Part shown: positions 17,238-25,079 of the stretch, piece after piece | Numbering within the stretch: position 1 is the first letter of the stretch | Layout: each line of letters opens with the position of its first letter | Assembly (NCBI RefSeq): GCF_000021305.1 | Contig: NC_011772.1 | Span: 171,001 to 235,000, forward strand | Direction: 5' to 3' | DNA from: Bacillus cereus G9842 | GTDB taxonomy: Bacteria; Bacillota; Bacilli; Bacillales; Bacillaceae_G | Length of the DNA stretch: 64,000 bases | The notes under the pieces: generated by a model | Databases searched by the model: none | Told to the model about the DNA's origin: nothing | What the model saw: the letters and a program-made list of their open reading frames with translations, nothing else | Program-made: the position numbers and the translations under genes

Positions 17238-18089
17238 TTATGCTTTTGTCATACCAAGTAATACAGCACCGCCGATAATTAAAACACTGCCTAGTGCAAT
17301 AAAGATCAATTGACGTTTTGTTTTCTTTTCACCTAAGAAGACAATTGCACCGAATGTTGAGATAACGATTCCAGTTTGAGATAATGGGAAGCTTGTTGCT
17401 ACTCCGACACGTGGTAATGAAAGAAGTAAGAATAAGTTTCCCGTTCCCCATAGTAAACCGGATAAAGCATTACGAATTGCATATTTGTTAAATGGTTTAT
17501 GTTTAGACGTCAGTACAACCGCACCAACAAACATACCAACTGCTTGTGGTAAAATAGCAGACCAACCATCGATATTATACCAACGAATAATAATTACATA
17601 TACAAGATAGCCGAAAGTAGAAACAATTAAAGTAAGAAGTCCTTTTTTCAATTGTCCTGGTGGCTGAGCATTTTCTTTATCATCTAGTGATGTGAATACA
17701 ACACCAACTACGATTAATAGGATTGCAATCGTTCCCAGAACAATTGTTGTCGTAGTAGTCCATTCACGGAAAGCGATAACCCCAAAGATAGAAGTTGCAA
17801 CAAGTTGCATACCAGTAGAAATTGTTACGGTAGTTGAAACACCTAGTTTTTCAACTGTTTTTAATTGGTTTACTTGTCCTAAAGCCCAGAATAAACCTGA
17901 AATAAAACCAACAATTAAGACTGTCATTGTTAAAGCTGGTTGAGTAAATACATACATAATTGTTGCGAAGAATAGAGCACCGATTGTCATACCTACCGTT
18001 TGGCTATATGCACCACCGCCCATTTTTACGCTTACTAATAAGATGTTTCCCCATGCAATTGCAGGAAGAAGCGCTAATAAAATGTCCAT
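17238..18089 (-). CDS. GRP-family sugar uptake protein (GlcU/RbsU-like)
   Basis: 283 residues with about ten membrane helices in two five-helix halves (drug/metabolite transporter fold). The N-terminus MDILLALLPAIAWGNILLVS and the internal GLLWGTGNLFLLLSL are typical of the glucose/ribose porter family. B. subtilis GlcU works beside glucose dehydrogenase; no such gene is adjacent here, so glucose versus ribose is open. An 11-bp inverted repeat lies in its leader (18141-18183). Confidence 0.82.
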   Translation of the reverse strand: MDILLALLPAIAWGNILLVSVKMGGGAYSQTVGMTIGALFFATIMYVFTQPALTMTVLIVGFISGLFWALGQVNQLKTVEKLGVSTTVTISTGMQLVATSIFGVIAFREWTTTTTIVLGTIAILLIVVGVVFTSLDDKENAQPPGQLKKGLLTLIVSTFGYLVYVIIIRWYNIDGWSAILPQAVGMFVGAVVLTSKHKPFNKYAIRNALSGLLWGTGNLFLLLSLPRVGVATSFPLSQTGIVISTFGAIVFLGEKKTKRQLIFIALGSVLIIGGAVLLGMTKA

Positions 18090-18140
18090 TACAAGACTCC
18101 CTTCGGTTTCCTATACCAATATAATTACATATCGTTCTAA

Positions 18141-18183
18141 CGATCGGTAATGCCCCACTAATAGAGTAGAAGATTACCGATCG
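18141..18183 (-). promoter_or_regulatory. Inverted repeat upstream of the sugar transporter
   Basis: CGATCGGTAAT / ATTACCGATCG with a 21-nt centre, about 50 bp before the start codon. No T-run follows, so it is more likely an operator or a leader structure than a terminator. Confidence 0.4.
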
Positions 18184-18340
18184 CTAAAACAGGATGAAGA
18201 ATTCACGATATAAATGCGTTTTCATTTCTTCATTTTTTGAAACACCTCCATATAATAACAGGAAATTGCCTATTTTAGAAAGTGAATTCAAATAAAATGT
18301 ATATTTCAATAAGAGGTAAAATTCAGTTATTTCCCAACGA

Positions 18341-18392
18341 CTTATTTATTTCCTAAGAAATAAATAAGCAGCTTCCAAAAAAGCTGCTTTAA
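18341..18392 (-). terminator. Terminator region of modA-modB
   Basis: Minus strand GCAGCTT-TTTTGG-AAGCTGC followed by TTATTTATTT. It is flanked by a second perfect palindrome CTTATTTATTTC / GAAATAAATAAG at 18341-18368. Confidence 0.75.
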
Positions 18393-19063
18393 AGGTTAGT
18401 AATTCTTTTGTTAATAAGCTGAATACATAGCAGAAATAGGAGTGACATACTAATAGTGATAACCACAAGTGTCCAGGCGAGTTGCATATTACTTGCGTCA
18501 ATGGCCATGTAAATTGCAGTTGGGATTGTCTGTGTTTTACCAGGAATGTTCCCGGCAAACATGAGTGTAGCACCAAACTCACCGAGCGCGCGGACAAAGC
18601 TCAAAATCATCCCGCTTAGTAATGCAGGAAATGCGAGCGGAAGTGTAACGTGCAGAAAAACTTGATATTCACTTGCGCCAAGGTCACGAGCACTTTCTTC
18701 AATTTGTACATTTGCGATAGAAAATCCCGTTTTCGCTGATTGGTACATAAGCGGAAATGCAACAACTGTAGAAGCGATGATCGCAGCGGTAGATGTGAAC
18801 ATAATAGACTGCTGAAATAATGATTCAACCCACCTTCCAATCGGGCTGTTGTTTCCAAAGATGATAATGAGAAAGAAGCCGATAACAGTTGGTGGAAGTA
18901 CCATTGGTAATAAAAATATGGTTTCTAATAGTACTTTATATCGCCATGAGGAGCGAGCTAGTGCTCGCCCGACAATCGTCCCTAAAATTGTAACGAGAAT
19001 AGTGGCACACGCAGCTACTCTTAAAGATAGAAAGACAGGCGATATAATAGCATCAATGCTCAT
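18389..19063 (-). CDS. modB: Molybdate ABC transporter permease
   Basis: 224 residues with about five membrane helices and the EAA loop ESARDLGASEYQVFLHVTLP. FLLPMVLPPTVIGFFLI and RALGEFGATLMFAGNIPGKT are typical of ModB. It begins 5 bp after modA, so it is cotranscribed. No ModC ATPase lies in the window; the energy subunit must come from elsewhere. Confidence 0.9.
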   Translation of the reverse strand: MSIDAIISPVFLSLRVAACATILVTILGTIVGRALARSSWRYKVLLETIFLLPMVLPPTVIGFFLIIIFGNNSPIGRWVESLFQQSIMFTSTAAIIASTVVAFPLMYQSAKTGFSIANVQIEESARDLGASEYQVFLHVTLPLAFPALLSGMILSFVRALGEFGATLMFAGNIPGKTQTIPTAIYMAIDASNMQLAWTLVVITISMSLLFLLCIQLINKRITNL

Positions 19064-19068
19064 AGTAA

Positions 19069-19875
19069 TTACGACAGGACTGTAAATCCATATTTCTTAA
19101 AGATAGATTGTGCATCTTTTGACTGCAAATACTCATAAAATGAAGTCGCCTCTTTCTTATGTTTAGATTCCTTTATAACACCTAAAGGATAGTGGATTGG
19201 CTCATGAGAAGTAGCTGCTGCTGTTTCACCAATCTTTACTTTATCTGAAATGAGAGCATCTGTTTTGTATACGATACCAGCATCGATATTCCCTGTTTCT
19301 ACATATGTTAACACTTGGCGAACATCTTTTGTAAATACGACTTTATTTTGAACATCATTCCAAAGGTTTTCGTGTGTTAGAGAAGCCTTTGCATATTTTC
19401 CAGCAGGTACAGATTCAGGTGTACCAAGTGCAATTTTTTTGATTTTCTCATCTTTTAAATCTTGAAATTTTGTAAGAGAACTATCTTTAGGGATGACTAG
19501 AACTAGTTCATTTCCAAGAAGATTTTTCCCTTCTTTTTCATTAATGAATCCTTTCTTTACAAGGGTTTGGAATTTATCTTCTGCTGCAGAGAAGAATAAA
19601 TCAGCAGGTGCACCTTGTTCAATTTGTTGTTGAAGTGCTCCAGAAGCACCGAAGTTAAAAGAAAGTTTGATATTTGGCTCTTTTTCTTTATATTGTTTTT
19701 CAATTTCTTTTAATGCATCTTGTAAGCTTGCAGCAGCTGAGATAGTCAGTTCAACTGTTTTATCTTCTTTAGCAGCTGACTTTGTATTCTTTTCCCCACT
19801 TGTACAAGCAGCACTAAATATAAGAAGGAAAGAAAGTATAAGTGCCCCAATAGAACGTAATGTAAATTTATTCAT
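19069..19875 (-). CDS. modA: Molybdate-binding lipoprotein
   Basis: 268 residues with a signal peptide and lipobox SAAC (Cys ~24), then a type-2 periplasmic-binding fold. Oxyanion-binding segments are seen in ISAAASLQDALKEIE, FNFGASGALQQQIEQGAPAD and VETGNIDAGIVYKTDA. It captures molybdate (or tungstate) outside the cell for ModB. The counterpart in B. subtilis is YvgL. A 10-bp-periodic repeat array sits just upstream. Confidence 0.92.
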   Translation of the reverse strand: MNKFTLRSIGALILSFLLIFSAACTSGEKNTKSAAKEDKTVELTISAAASLQDALKEIEKQYKEKEPNIKLSFNFGASGALQQQIEQGAPADLFFSAAEDKFQTLVKKGFINEKEGKNLLGNELVLVIPKDSSLTKFQDLKDEKIKKIALGTPESVPAGKYAKASLTHENLWNDVQNKVVFTKDVRQVLTYVETGNIDAGIVYKTDALISDKVKIGETAAATSHEPIHYPLGVIKESKHKKEATSFYEYLQSKDAQSIFKKYGFTVLS

Positions 19876-19897
19876 AAAAAAATCCCTTTTCGTTTTG

Positions 19898-19960
19898 ATA
19901 TAACTAATTATAACTAATTATAACTAAATATAACTAGTTATAATTGAATATAATTTGAAC
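19898..19960. promoter_or_regulatory. Six-unit 10-bp direct-repeat operator in the modA/yvgK divergent region
   Basis: Six consecutive 10-bp units of consensus TAACTAATTA (19901-19960); the first two are identical and the last two diverged. The period equals about one DNA turn, so the same face is presented repeatedly. The array includes TATAAT-like hexamers that could be -10 boxes. The YvgK-like regulator encoded next door is the obvious candidate binder; that is inference. Confidence 0.6.
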
Positions 19961-20035
19961 ATATATCTATTTTTAAAAAATAGGAGAAATATTCTTTTCT
20001 TTGTTACAATGAAAGGAGAAAGTGAGGAATCGTCT

Positions 20036-20956
20036 ATGGATCATCATTCCTACACAACGGAAGAAGTAGCAAAGCGATTAAAGGTATCAAAATTAACTGT
20101 ATACGACTTAATTAAAAAAGGAGAACTTCCTTCTTATAGAGTTGGTAGACAGATGCGCATTGATGCAGTGGATTTAGATCAATATATAAAACAAATGAAA
20201 ACAGGAAAGGTACAAGTTACTCCTGTGAAAAACGATGGTAGTAGTATCTTGAACACGTGTATTATTAGTGGTCAAGAACTAACGTTAGATATGTTAGCTA
20301 AACGTATAGAAAATCGTTTGCCAAGTTCTAATGTTTTAAGAGCGTATCAAGGTAGCTTAACAAGTTTAGTGAAAATGTATCAAGGAGAAGGAAGTATCGT
20401 TAGTTTGCATTTGTTTGATGGTGAAACGGGTACATATAATGTTCCTTACGTAAAACGCATTTTAGTAGGTCAACCATGTATTATGATTAATTTATTGTCC
20501 AGAAATGTAGGGTTTTATGTCCAAAAAGGAAATCCGAAGAAAATAAAGACATGGGCTGACATATCCGGATCCACTATAAAGTTTGTAAATCGAGAAAAGG
20601 GTTCTGGTATTAGAGTGTTAGTGGATGAACAATTACGAATCCAAAAATTAAATAAAGCTGATATTAGTGGATATGAATGGGAAGAATCGAATCATCTGGG
20701 TGTTGCCACGCAAGTTGCAAATGGAAAAGCTGATGTAGGAGTAGGTTCAGAAAAGTTTTCGCAAATTGTAAATGTGGACTTTATTCCAATCATGAAAGAA
20801 CAGTATGATTTAGTAATTTTGAAGAATAAAGAAAATGAAGAGCTGATTGAAGTCGTGAAAGACATTCTGCAATCGGAAGAATTTCATAATGAATTAAATG
20901 CAATTGGCGGATATGATATTAAGAAAACAGGTCAAATTATATATGAAACAAACTAA
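20036..20956 (+). CDS. yvgK: Molybdate-responsive regulator, excisionase-type HTH plus PBP-like domain (YvgK-like)
   Basis: 306 residues. Residues ~5-53 form an excisionase/MerR-type helix-turn-helix (YTTEEVAKRLKVSKLTVYDL ... YRVGRQMRID). The rest is a periplasmic-binding-like ligand domain (PF12727 type) as found in molybdate sensors. The ATG at 20036 has a GAGG RBS; an in-frame ATG at 20009 is possible. Divergent from modA-modB. It probably senses oxyanion and controls uptake. Confidence 0.82.
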   Translation: MDHHSYTTEEVAKRLKVSKLTVYDLIKKGELPSYRVGRQMRIDAVDLDQYIKQMKTGKVQVTPVKNDGSSILNTCIISGQELTLDMLAKRIENRLPSSNVLRAYQGSLTSLVKMYQGEGSIVSLHLFDGETGTYNVPYVKRILVGQPCIMINLLSRNVGFYVQKGNPKKIKTWADISGSTIKFVNREKGSGIRVLVDEQLRIQKLNKADISGYEWEESNHLGVATQVANGKADVGVGSEKFSQIVNVDFIPIMKEQYDLVILKNKENEELIEVVKDILQSEEFHNELNAIGGYDIKKTGQIIYETN

Positions 20957-20991
20957 AAAGCTGCTTGTCTATAAGACGAACAGCTTTTTCT
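20954..20991 (+). terminator. Terminator after the YvgK-like gene
   Basis: AAAAAGCTG-TT-GTC...GAC-AA-CAGCTTTTT hairpin with T-run. Confidence 0.8.
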
Positions 20992-21021
20992 ATATATAAA
21001 GGGGTTTGGGGAAACAAAGTA

Positions 21022-21273
21022 TTAAATAAGACCTTGAGCAAGTGTGTAAATGAAAGCTGTAAGAAGAGTAGCTCCACTTGCAAGTCCGATAAAGTGAAAC
21101 TTTAATCAGTGAGGGCGGGGTATCCCTCGCTGATTATTAGTTGAACCAATCGGGCTTTTACGGGCAGTTGATCCTAAACCTAACTTCTTTGATTTCGCTG
21201 AATTTTGAAGTGGGAGTCTTACTGCCCGTTAATGCGGGGTAAAGTCTGATTTGTTGAAAGTAATGTTGTTCAT
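21022..21273 (-). pseudogene. Microprotein gene (gene-2 type) interrupted by a bcr1-like element
   Basis: Codons 1-11 (MNNITFNKSDF) start at ATG 21273 behind an AGGAG RBS. The frame then runs into the inserted element and stops after three more codons. The remaining codons continue on the far side (IGLASGATLLTAFIY..., stop at 21022). Joining across one TTTAT target copy gives an intact 33-aa protein of the same family as the genes at 23713 and 24824. This is the second gene of a two-gene operon with 21286-21387. Confidence 0.85.
21089..21243. repeat. bcr1-like mobile repeat, copy 1 (155 bp)
   Basis: 155 bp bounded by ATAAA and GTAAA (TTTAT-type target duplication, one mismatch), inserted in a microprotein gene. 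It shares ATCGGGCTTTTACGGGCAG and other long blocks with the copy at 36052-36179. Length, target site and distribution match what I recall of bcr1 of the B. cereus group. It has internal inverted repeats (ATCAGTGAGGG / CCCTCGCTGAT and ACGGGCAGT / ACTGCCCGT). Confidence 0.8.
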
Positions 21274-21285
21274 TATAATCTCTCC

Positions 21286-21387
21286 TTATTTGTTTAATGT
21301 AGTTGCAACAGCTTTTGCATCGACAAGTGCGGATAGCACCATGCCCATTGTATGTAAAAATTTATTTGATTTCATATTGTTCATCAT
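21286..21387 (-). CDS. Microprotein of the MMN...ALxDAKAV family, 33 aa (locus A, gene 1)
   Basis: 33 residues starting MMNNMKSNKFLH and containing SALVDAKAVATTLNK. Its near-identical relatives are at 23821 and 24932 and a shorter relative is at 33261. RBS AAGGAG precedes the ATG. The helix is amphipathic with a Met/Leu face and no obvious membrane span. First gene of the operon driven by the BceR-like promoter at 21434-21498. Function unknown. Confidence 0.75.
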   Translation of the reverse strand: MMNNMKSNKFLHTMGMVLSALVDAKAVATTLNK

Positions 21388-21433
21388 GCGTATCCGCTCC
21401 TTTTCGAATTGTTGTTGCCCTGCTTATGTCTTA

Positions 21434-21498
21434 ATTATAGGAAATATGTCCACTTGCAACTATCGAATTAGCTTACGAAAGACTTACACTTTTGTAAG
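21434..21498 (-). promoter_or_regulatory. BceR-like promoter of locus A
   Basis: Minus strand: CTTACA-AAAG-TGTAAG (21498-21483), a GTAAGCTAATTCGATAGT half-site, -35 TAGTTG (21462-21457), 17 bp, -10 TATAAT (21439-21434). Confidence 0.75.
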
Positions 21499-21527
21499 AA
21501 AAAAAGACATTCATGTAAGAATGTCTT

Positions 21528-22394
21528 TCACAGCATATTGATATGATGATGTTCTTCAATTGTTTTTAAAAAACTACGCGTTGAATTCGTCATATAGCTA
21601 TCTTTACGGCGTATGAAAACCGTTGAAATACTGCCGTATTTTTCAGGGATTGCATGACAATGTACCTTACCTGCTTTAGAAAGATGATGGACAGCAGACT
21701 GTGGTACGAGTGTAATTCCGAGGCCGAGTGCAACGCTGTTTAATATTGTCTCTAATATATTGAATTCCATAATTCTTTTTGGTAGCAAACCTTCGTCTTT
21801 CAGCCATCGTTCTAGTTTGGAACGGTATCCACATCCTTGGTTAAAAACGAGTAGAGGCGTTGTTGTAAATTCTTCTATATGAAAAGCTTTATTTTGTGTT
21901 ACAAGCATTAATTTTTCTGTACTAACATCGTATTGTTCGATTAGTGGATGTTTAATAGGACCTGATATAAAGGCACCATCTAATTGATGATCAAGTACTT
22001 CTCTAATCAATTCTTCTGTTAGACCCGCTTGTAATGATAAATCGACATTCGGATAGCTTTTATAGTAAGAAGATAAAATGGTAGGTAATGTACTTACTGT
22101 TTCTACTGTACCGATTTTTAATATACCGGAGGGTGTTTCACTATCTAAAAATACTTGTTTTAGTTCGTCGACATCTTGCAAAATTTTATTAACATAAACG
22201 AGCATTTTTCTTCCTTCAGCTGTTAAAGTCATCCCTCGTTTATGGCGGTAAAAGAGCGGGGTTTTTAATTCGTTTTCTAGTTGTTTAATACGTGCAGTTA
22301 CATTTGATTGTACATAATTTAATTCCTTTGCTGCGTTACTTACACTACCCTGGTCGGCAACGCTTTTAAAGATTTGTAATTCTCTTAATTCCAT
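21528..22394 (-). CDS. LysR-family transcriptional regulator
   Basis: 288 residues. N-terminal winged HTH ([39 protein letters not shown]), then a LysR effector-binding domain. ATG at 22394 follows a GGGGG RBS. Divergent from an EamA-type transporter, with a 35-bp palindrome between them, a standard LysR arrangement in which the regulator controls the exporter/importer and itself. Ligand unknown. Confidence 0.88.
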   Translation of the reverse strand: MELRELQIFKSVADQGSVSNAAKELNYVQSNVTARIKQLENELKTPLFYRHKRGMTLTAEGRKMLVYVNKILQDVDELKQVFLDSETPSGILKIGTVETVSTLPTILSSYYKSYPNVDLSLQAGLTEELIREVLDHQLDGAFISGPIKHPLIEQYDVSTEKLMLVTQNKAFHIEEFTTTPLLVFNQGCGYRSKLERWLKDEGLLPKRIMEFNILETILNSVALGLGITLVPQSAVHHLSKAGKVHCHAIPEKYGSISTVFIRRKDSYMTNSTRSFLKTIEEHHHINML

Positions 22395-22409
22395 TTTGTA
22401 ATCCCCCTT

Positions 22410-22444
22410 GATGTTAACTATCATTATAAATGATAGTTAACATC
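22410..22444. promoter_or_regulatory. 35-bp perfect palindrome in the LysR/EamA divergent region
   Basis: Arms GATGTTAACTATCATT / AATGATAGTTAACATC (16 bp each) around ATA. It lies 15 bp from the LysR start codon. Probable LysR operator overlapping the regulator's own leader. Confidence 0.65.
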
Positions 22445-22521
22445 ATTTTGAATCATTTTACGTGATATATTTTTTCTTTTACAATTCTCTTTGTGCAAAT
22501 AGAAAGAAACGGGGGATTGCG

Positions 22522-23490
22522 GTGAGAAGAGGTCAAATGATAATAGGGGCTTTAGCGTGTTTAATTGCGAGTATGTCATGGGGAGCGATGTTTCCGGTTG
22601 CTGATCATGCGCTAGAATACATAGATCCATTTTATTTTTCGCTTATTCGTTATGGAGCAGTGGCGATAATGCTGATTGTATTGTTGTTAATGAAAGAAGG
22701 AAAACAGGCATTTCGTTTAGAGGGAAGAGGAAAGTTACTCGTCTTTTTTGGAACGATGGCATTTACAGTATATAATGTCCTCATATTTTTAGGGCAAATG
22801 TTAATGGGTAAGTCGGGTGTAATGGTAGCTTCCATTATGGAATCACTTATGCCGATGATTTCTATTTGTATTTTATGGGGATATAAGCATATAAAACCGA
22901 AGAAGTATATGATAACGAGTATGGTTATTGCTTTTGTAGGAGCTGTGTTTGTTATTACAAAAGGTGACATAAGTTTCTTTGTAACATTGAAAGATAATAT
23001 GTTCCCATTAGCATTTATATTTATTGGTGTTGTAGGCTGGGTTATTTATACGATGGGTGGTCAAACGTGTAGTGATTGGTCAACATTACGTTATTCTACG
23101 TTGACGTGTGTATTCGGTACGACTGTTACAGGAATTATAACGGTAATTATTACGTTGCTTGGATATGTTTCAGTTCCTAGTATGGGAACGATTTCTATTG
23201 TGAAGTATGATTTGTTATTTATGATGACATTGCCAGGTATTGTAGCGCTACTTGCTTGGAACTACGGTGTGAAAATTTTATCATCCATTAATGGGATTTT
23301 ATTTATTAATTTTGTACCAATTACGACTTTAGTTATTATGATGATGCAAGGGTATCAGATCACAATGTTTGATATTATAGGGACTGTACTTGTTATTGCA
23401 GCACTTATTCGCAATAACGTTTGCCAGAGAAAAGAAGAAAATATAAATAAGAGAGTTTTACAAGAAGAACAATTACGTCAAGCTGTTTAA
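22522..23490 (+). CDS. EamA/DMT-family transporter
   Basis: 322 residues with about ten membrane helices in two EamA repeats. It starts at GTG 22522 behind GGGGGATT, mirroring the RBS of the divergent LysR gene. Helix 1 contains CLIASMSWGAMFPVADHAL, typical of the family. The Cys-poor, Lys/Arg-rich C-terminal tail is cytoplasmic. Family members export amino acids or metabolites; the substrate is unknown. A 46-aa gene follows 21 bp downstream. Confidence 0.85.
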   Translation: MRRGQMIIGALACLIASMSWGAMFPVADHALEYIDPFYFSLIRYGAVAIMLIVLLLMKEGKQAFRLEGRGKLLVFFGTMAFTVYNVLIFLGQMLMGKSGVMVASIMESLMPMISICILWGYKHIKPKKYMITSMVIAFVGAVFVITKGDISFFVTLKDNMFPLAFIFIGVVGWVIYTMGGQTCSDWSTLRYSTLTCVFGTTVTGIITVIITLLGYVSVPSMGTISIVKYDLLFMMTLPGIVALLAWNYGVKILSSINGILFINFVPITTLVIMMMQGYQITMFDIIGTVLVIAALIRNNVCQRKEENINKRVLQEEQLRQAV

Positions 23491-23511
23491 TAGGCAAATG
23501 GAGGATTTCAC

Positions 23512-23652
23512 ATGTTAGAAAGTTTATTGTTTTTCTTCGCCATCGGAGTTGCCTGTGAGCTTGCAGCAATTAATCGAAATGGTCGTAAAAAGATAAAACA
23601 ACAAGCTGAGCTGATACAGCTTTTAAAAGAGTTGAAAGAAAGAAAAAATTAA
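23512..23652 (+). CDS. Small protein, 46 aa, downstream of the EamA transporter
   Basis: Start ATG 23512 with RBS GGAGG. A short hydrophobic N-terminus (SLLFFFAIGVACELAAI) is followed by a basic, helical, coiled-coil-like tail ending KELKERKN. It is probably cotranscribed with the EamA gene and ends at the next terminator. No family recognised; it could be a transporter accessory. Confidence 0.55.
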   Translation: MLESLLFFFAIGVACELAAINRNGRKKIKQQAELIQLLKELKERKN

Positions 23653-23685
23653 AAAGACGACCGGGCATAGACGGTCGTCTTTTTC
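23651..23685. terminator. Bidirectional terminator, copy 1
   Basis: AAAAAGACGACCG-GGCATAGA-CGGTCGTCTTTTT. The core is identical to the hairpin at 24752-24785, part of a duplicated block. Confidence 0.9.
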
Positions 23686-23712
23686 TATATAAAGGGGAAA
23701 GGGGACACAAAA

Positions 23713-23808
23713 TTATACAAGCGTAGCAGCGTAAATGAAAGCAGTAAGAAGAAGAGAGCCGCTAGCTAATCCTAAAAAATCTAATTTGTTAAAAGTACTG
23801 TTATTCAT
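23713..23808 (-). CDS. Hydrophobic microprotein, 31 aa (locus B, gene 2)
   Basis: Starts MNNSTFNKLDFLGLASG and continues with a hydrophobic LLLTAFIY stretch. The pattern K-x-D-F-(L/V)-G-x-A-S-G-x3-L-T-A is shared with the DUF3948-like array at 43815-44529. RBS AAGGAG. It lies 12 bp after its partner gene 23821-23922. Predicted to insert into the membrane. Function unknown. Confidence 0.78.
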   Translation of the reverse strand: MNNSTFNKLDFLGLASGSLLLTAFIYAATLV

Positions 23809-23820
23809 AATACATTCTCC

Positions 23821-23922
23821 TTACTTGTTTAATGTAGAAGAAACAGCTTTTGCATCGAAAAGAGCTGATAATACCATGCCCATTGTATTTAAGAAATTGT
23901 TCGTTTTCATTTTGTTCATCAT
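23821..23922 (-). CDS. Microprotein, 33 aa (locus B, gene 1)
   Basis: Starts MMNKMKTNNFLNTMGMV and contains SALFDAKAVSSTLNK. Same family as 21286-21387 and 24932-25033. First gene of a two-gene operon under the promoter at 23969-24033. Confidence 0.75.
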   Translation of the reverse strand: MMNKMKTNNFLNTMGMVLSALFDAKAVSSTLNK

Positions 23923-23968
23923 ATTAATCCACTTCTTTTCGAATAATTGTTGCCCTGTTTCTGACTTA

Positions 23969-24033
23969 ATTGTATGAAATATAGTAAGAAGTAACTATCG
24001 AATTAGCTTACAAGAAAATTACACTTTTGTAAG
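23969..24033 (-). promoter_or_regulatory. BceR-like promoter of locus B
   Basis: Minus strand: CTTACA-AAAG-TGTAAT (24033-24018), TGTAAGCTAATTCGATAGT half-site, -35 TAGTTA (23997-23992), 17 bp, -10 TACAAT (23974-23969). Confidence 0.75.
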
Positions 24034-24145
24034 AATTGAAATTTAACAATTCATACTTAATTTTATTACCAACTCCTAAAACTTAGTGTTATAATTGTTA
24101 TAAGAATATGATTATACTTCGGATGTTTAGAAAGGAACGAAACAA

Positions 24146-24751
24146 ATGTATAAACCAATTACATTTTTGTTGAAATATATATTTAAAACAGCTGGAAAAG
24201 TAGAAGTACAAGGGAGAGAAAAGCTACCAGAAGGTGGACCGTATGTTGTTGCATGTACACATACAAGTTTTATGGATGTATTAATGTTAGCTACAGGGAT
24301 GTATCCAACTCAAATTCATTACATGGCCAAAAAAGAATTATTTGAAGGGAAATTCAAAAAATGGTTCTTTAAAAATGTAAATGCATTCCCTGTAGATCGT
24401 GCGAACCCAGGACCAAGTACACTTAAAATTCCATCACGTTTATTAAAAGAAGGAAAGGTAGTAGGGATTTTTCCGAGTGGAACGAGATCAGCGGAAGATG
24501 TTTCATTAAAAGCGGGTGCTGTGACAATTGCGATGCGTTCTAATGTTCCGTTAGTACCAGCAGCTTATGTTGGTCCATCAAGTGTAAAAGAATTAATAAA
24601 GGGGAAAAAGGCACAATTGATTTTTGGAGATCCAATTCAAATTGAGGCTGGAGAACAAATAGATCGAAAAACCGCTATGAAAATGATGACAGATCAATTA
24701 AATGAGAAGTTTGAGGAGTTAAAAGAAGCTTTGCAATCAAATCAAAAATAA
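24146..24751 (+). CDS. 1-acyl-sn-glycerol-3-phosphate acyltransferase family protein
   Basis: 201 residues. PlsC-type acyltransferase, adding an acyl chain to lysophosphatidic acid in phospholipid synthesis. Motif I HTSFMD (H-x4-D) and motif III FPSGTRS (usually FPEGTRS; the Glu is replaced by Ser), then the VPLVPAAYVG-like motif IV. Inserted between duplicated microprotein loci B and C. The Ser replacement may alter substrate preference, and the organism is likely to have another PlsC. Confidence 0.88.
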   Translation: MYKPITFLLKYIFKTAGKVEVQGREKLPEGGPYVVACTHTSFMDVLMLATGMYPTQIHYMAKKELFEGKFKKWFFKNVNAFPVDRANPGPSTLKIPSRLLKEGKVVGIFPSGTRSAEDVSLKAGAVTIAMRSNVPLVPAAYVGPSSVKELIKGKKAQLIFGDPIQIEAGEQIDRKTAMKMMTDQLNEKFEELKEALQSNQK

Positions 24752-24785
24752 GAAAAGACGACCGGGCATAGACGGTCGTCTTTTC
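24752..24785. terminator. Bidirectional terminator, copy 2
   Basis: AAAAGACGACCG-GGCATAGA-CGGTCGTCTTTT, a copy of the hairpin at 23651-23685. Confidence 0.9.
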
Positions 24786-24823
24786 TATTACTATTTATAA
24801 TAAAGGGGAAAGGGGACACAAAG

Positions 24824-24919
24824 TTATACAAGCGTAGCGGCGTAAATAAAAGCAGTAAGAAGAAGCGAGCCACTAGCTAGTCCTAAAAAATCTAATTTGT
24901 TAAAAGTGATGTTATTCAT
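24824..24919 (-). CDS. Hydrophobic microprotein, 31 aa (locus C, gene 2)
   Basis: Starts MNNITFNKLDFLGLASG; differs from the locus B protein at one residue (Ile for Ser at position 4). RBS AAGGAG. Predicted membrane-inserting. Paired with 24932-25033. Confidence 0.78.
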   Translation of the reverse strand: MNNITFNKLDFLGLASGSLLLTAFIYAATLV

Positions 24920-24931
24920 AATACATTCTCC

Positions 24932-25033
24932 TTACTTGTTTAATGTAGAAGCAACAGCTTTTGCGTCGATAAGAGCGGAAAATACCATGCCCATTGTATT
25001 TAAGAAATTGTTTGTTTTCATTTTGTTCATCAT
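24932..25033 (-). CDS. Microprotein, 33 aa (locus C, gene 1)
   Basis: Starts MMNKMKTNNFLNTMGMV and contains SALIDAKAVASTLNK. It differs from the locus B copy at only three positions. RBS AAGGAG. First gene of the operon. Confidence 0.75.
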   Translation of the reverse strand: MMNKMKTNNFLNTMGMVFSALIDAKAVASTLNK

Positions 25034-25079
25034 ATTAATCCGCTCCTTTTCGAATAGTTGTTACCCTGTTTCTGACTCA

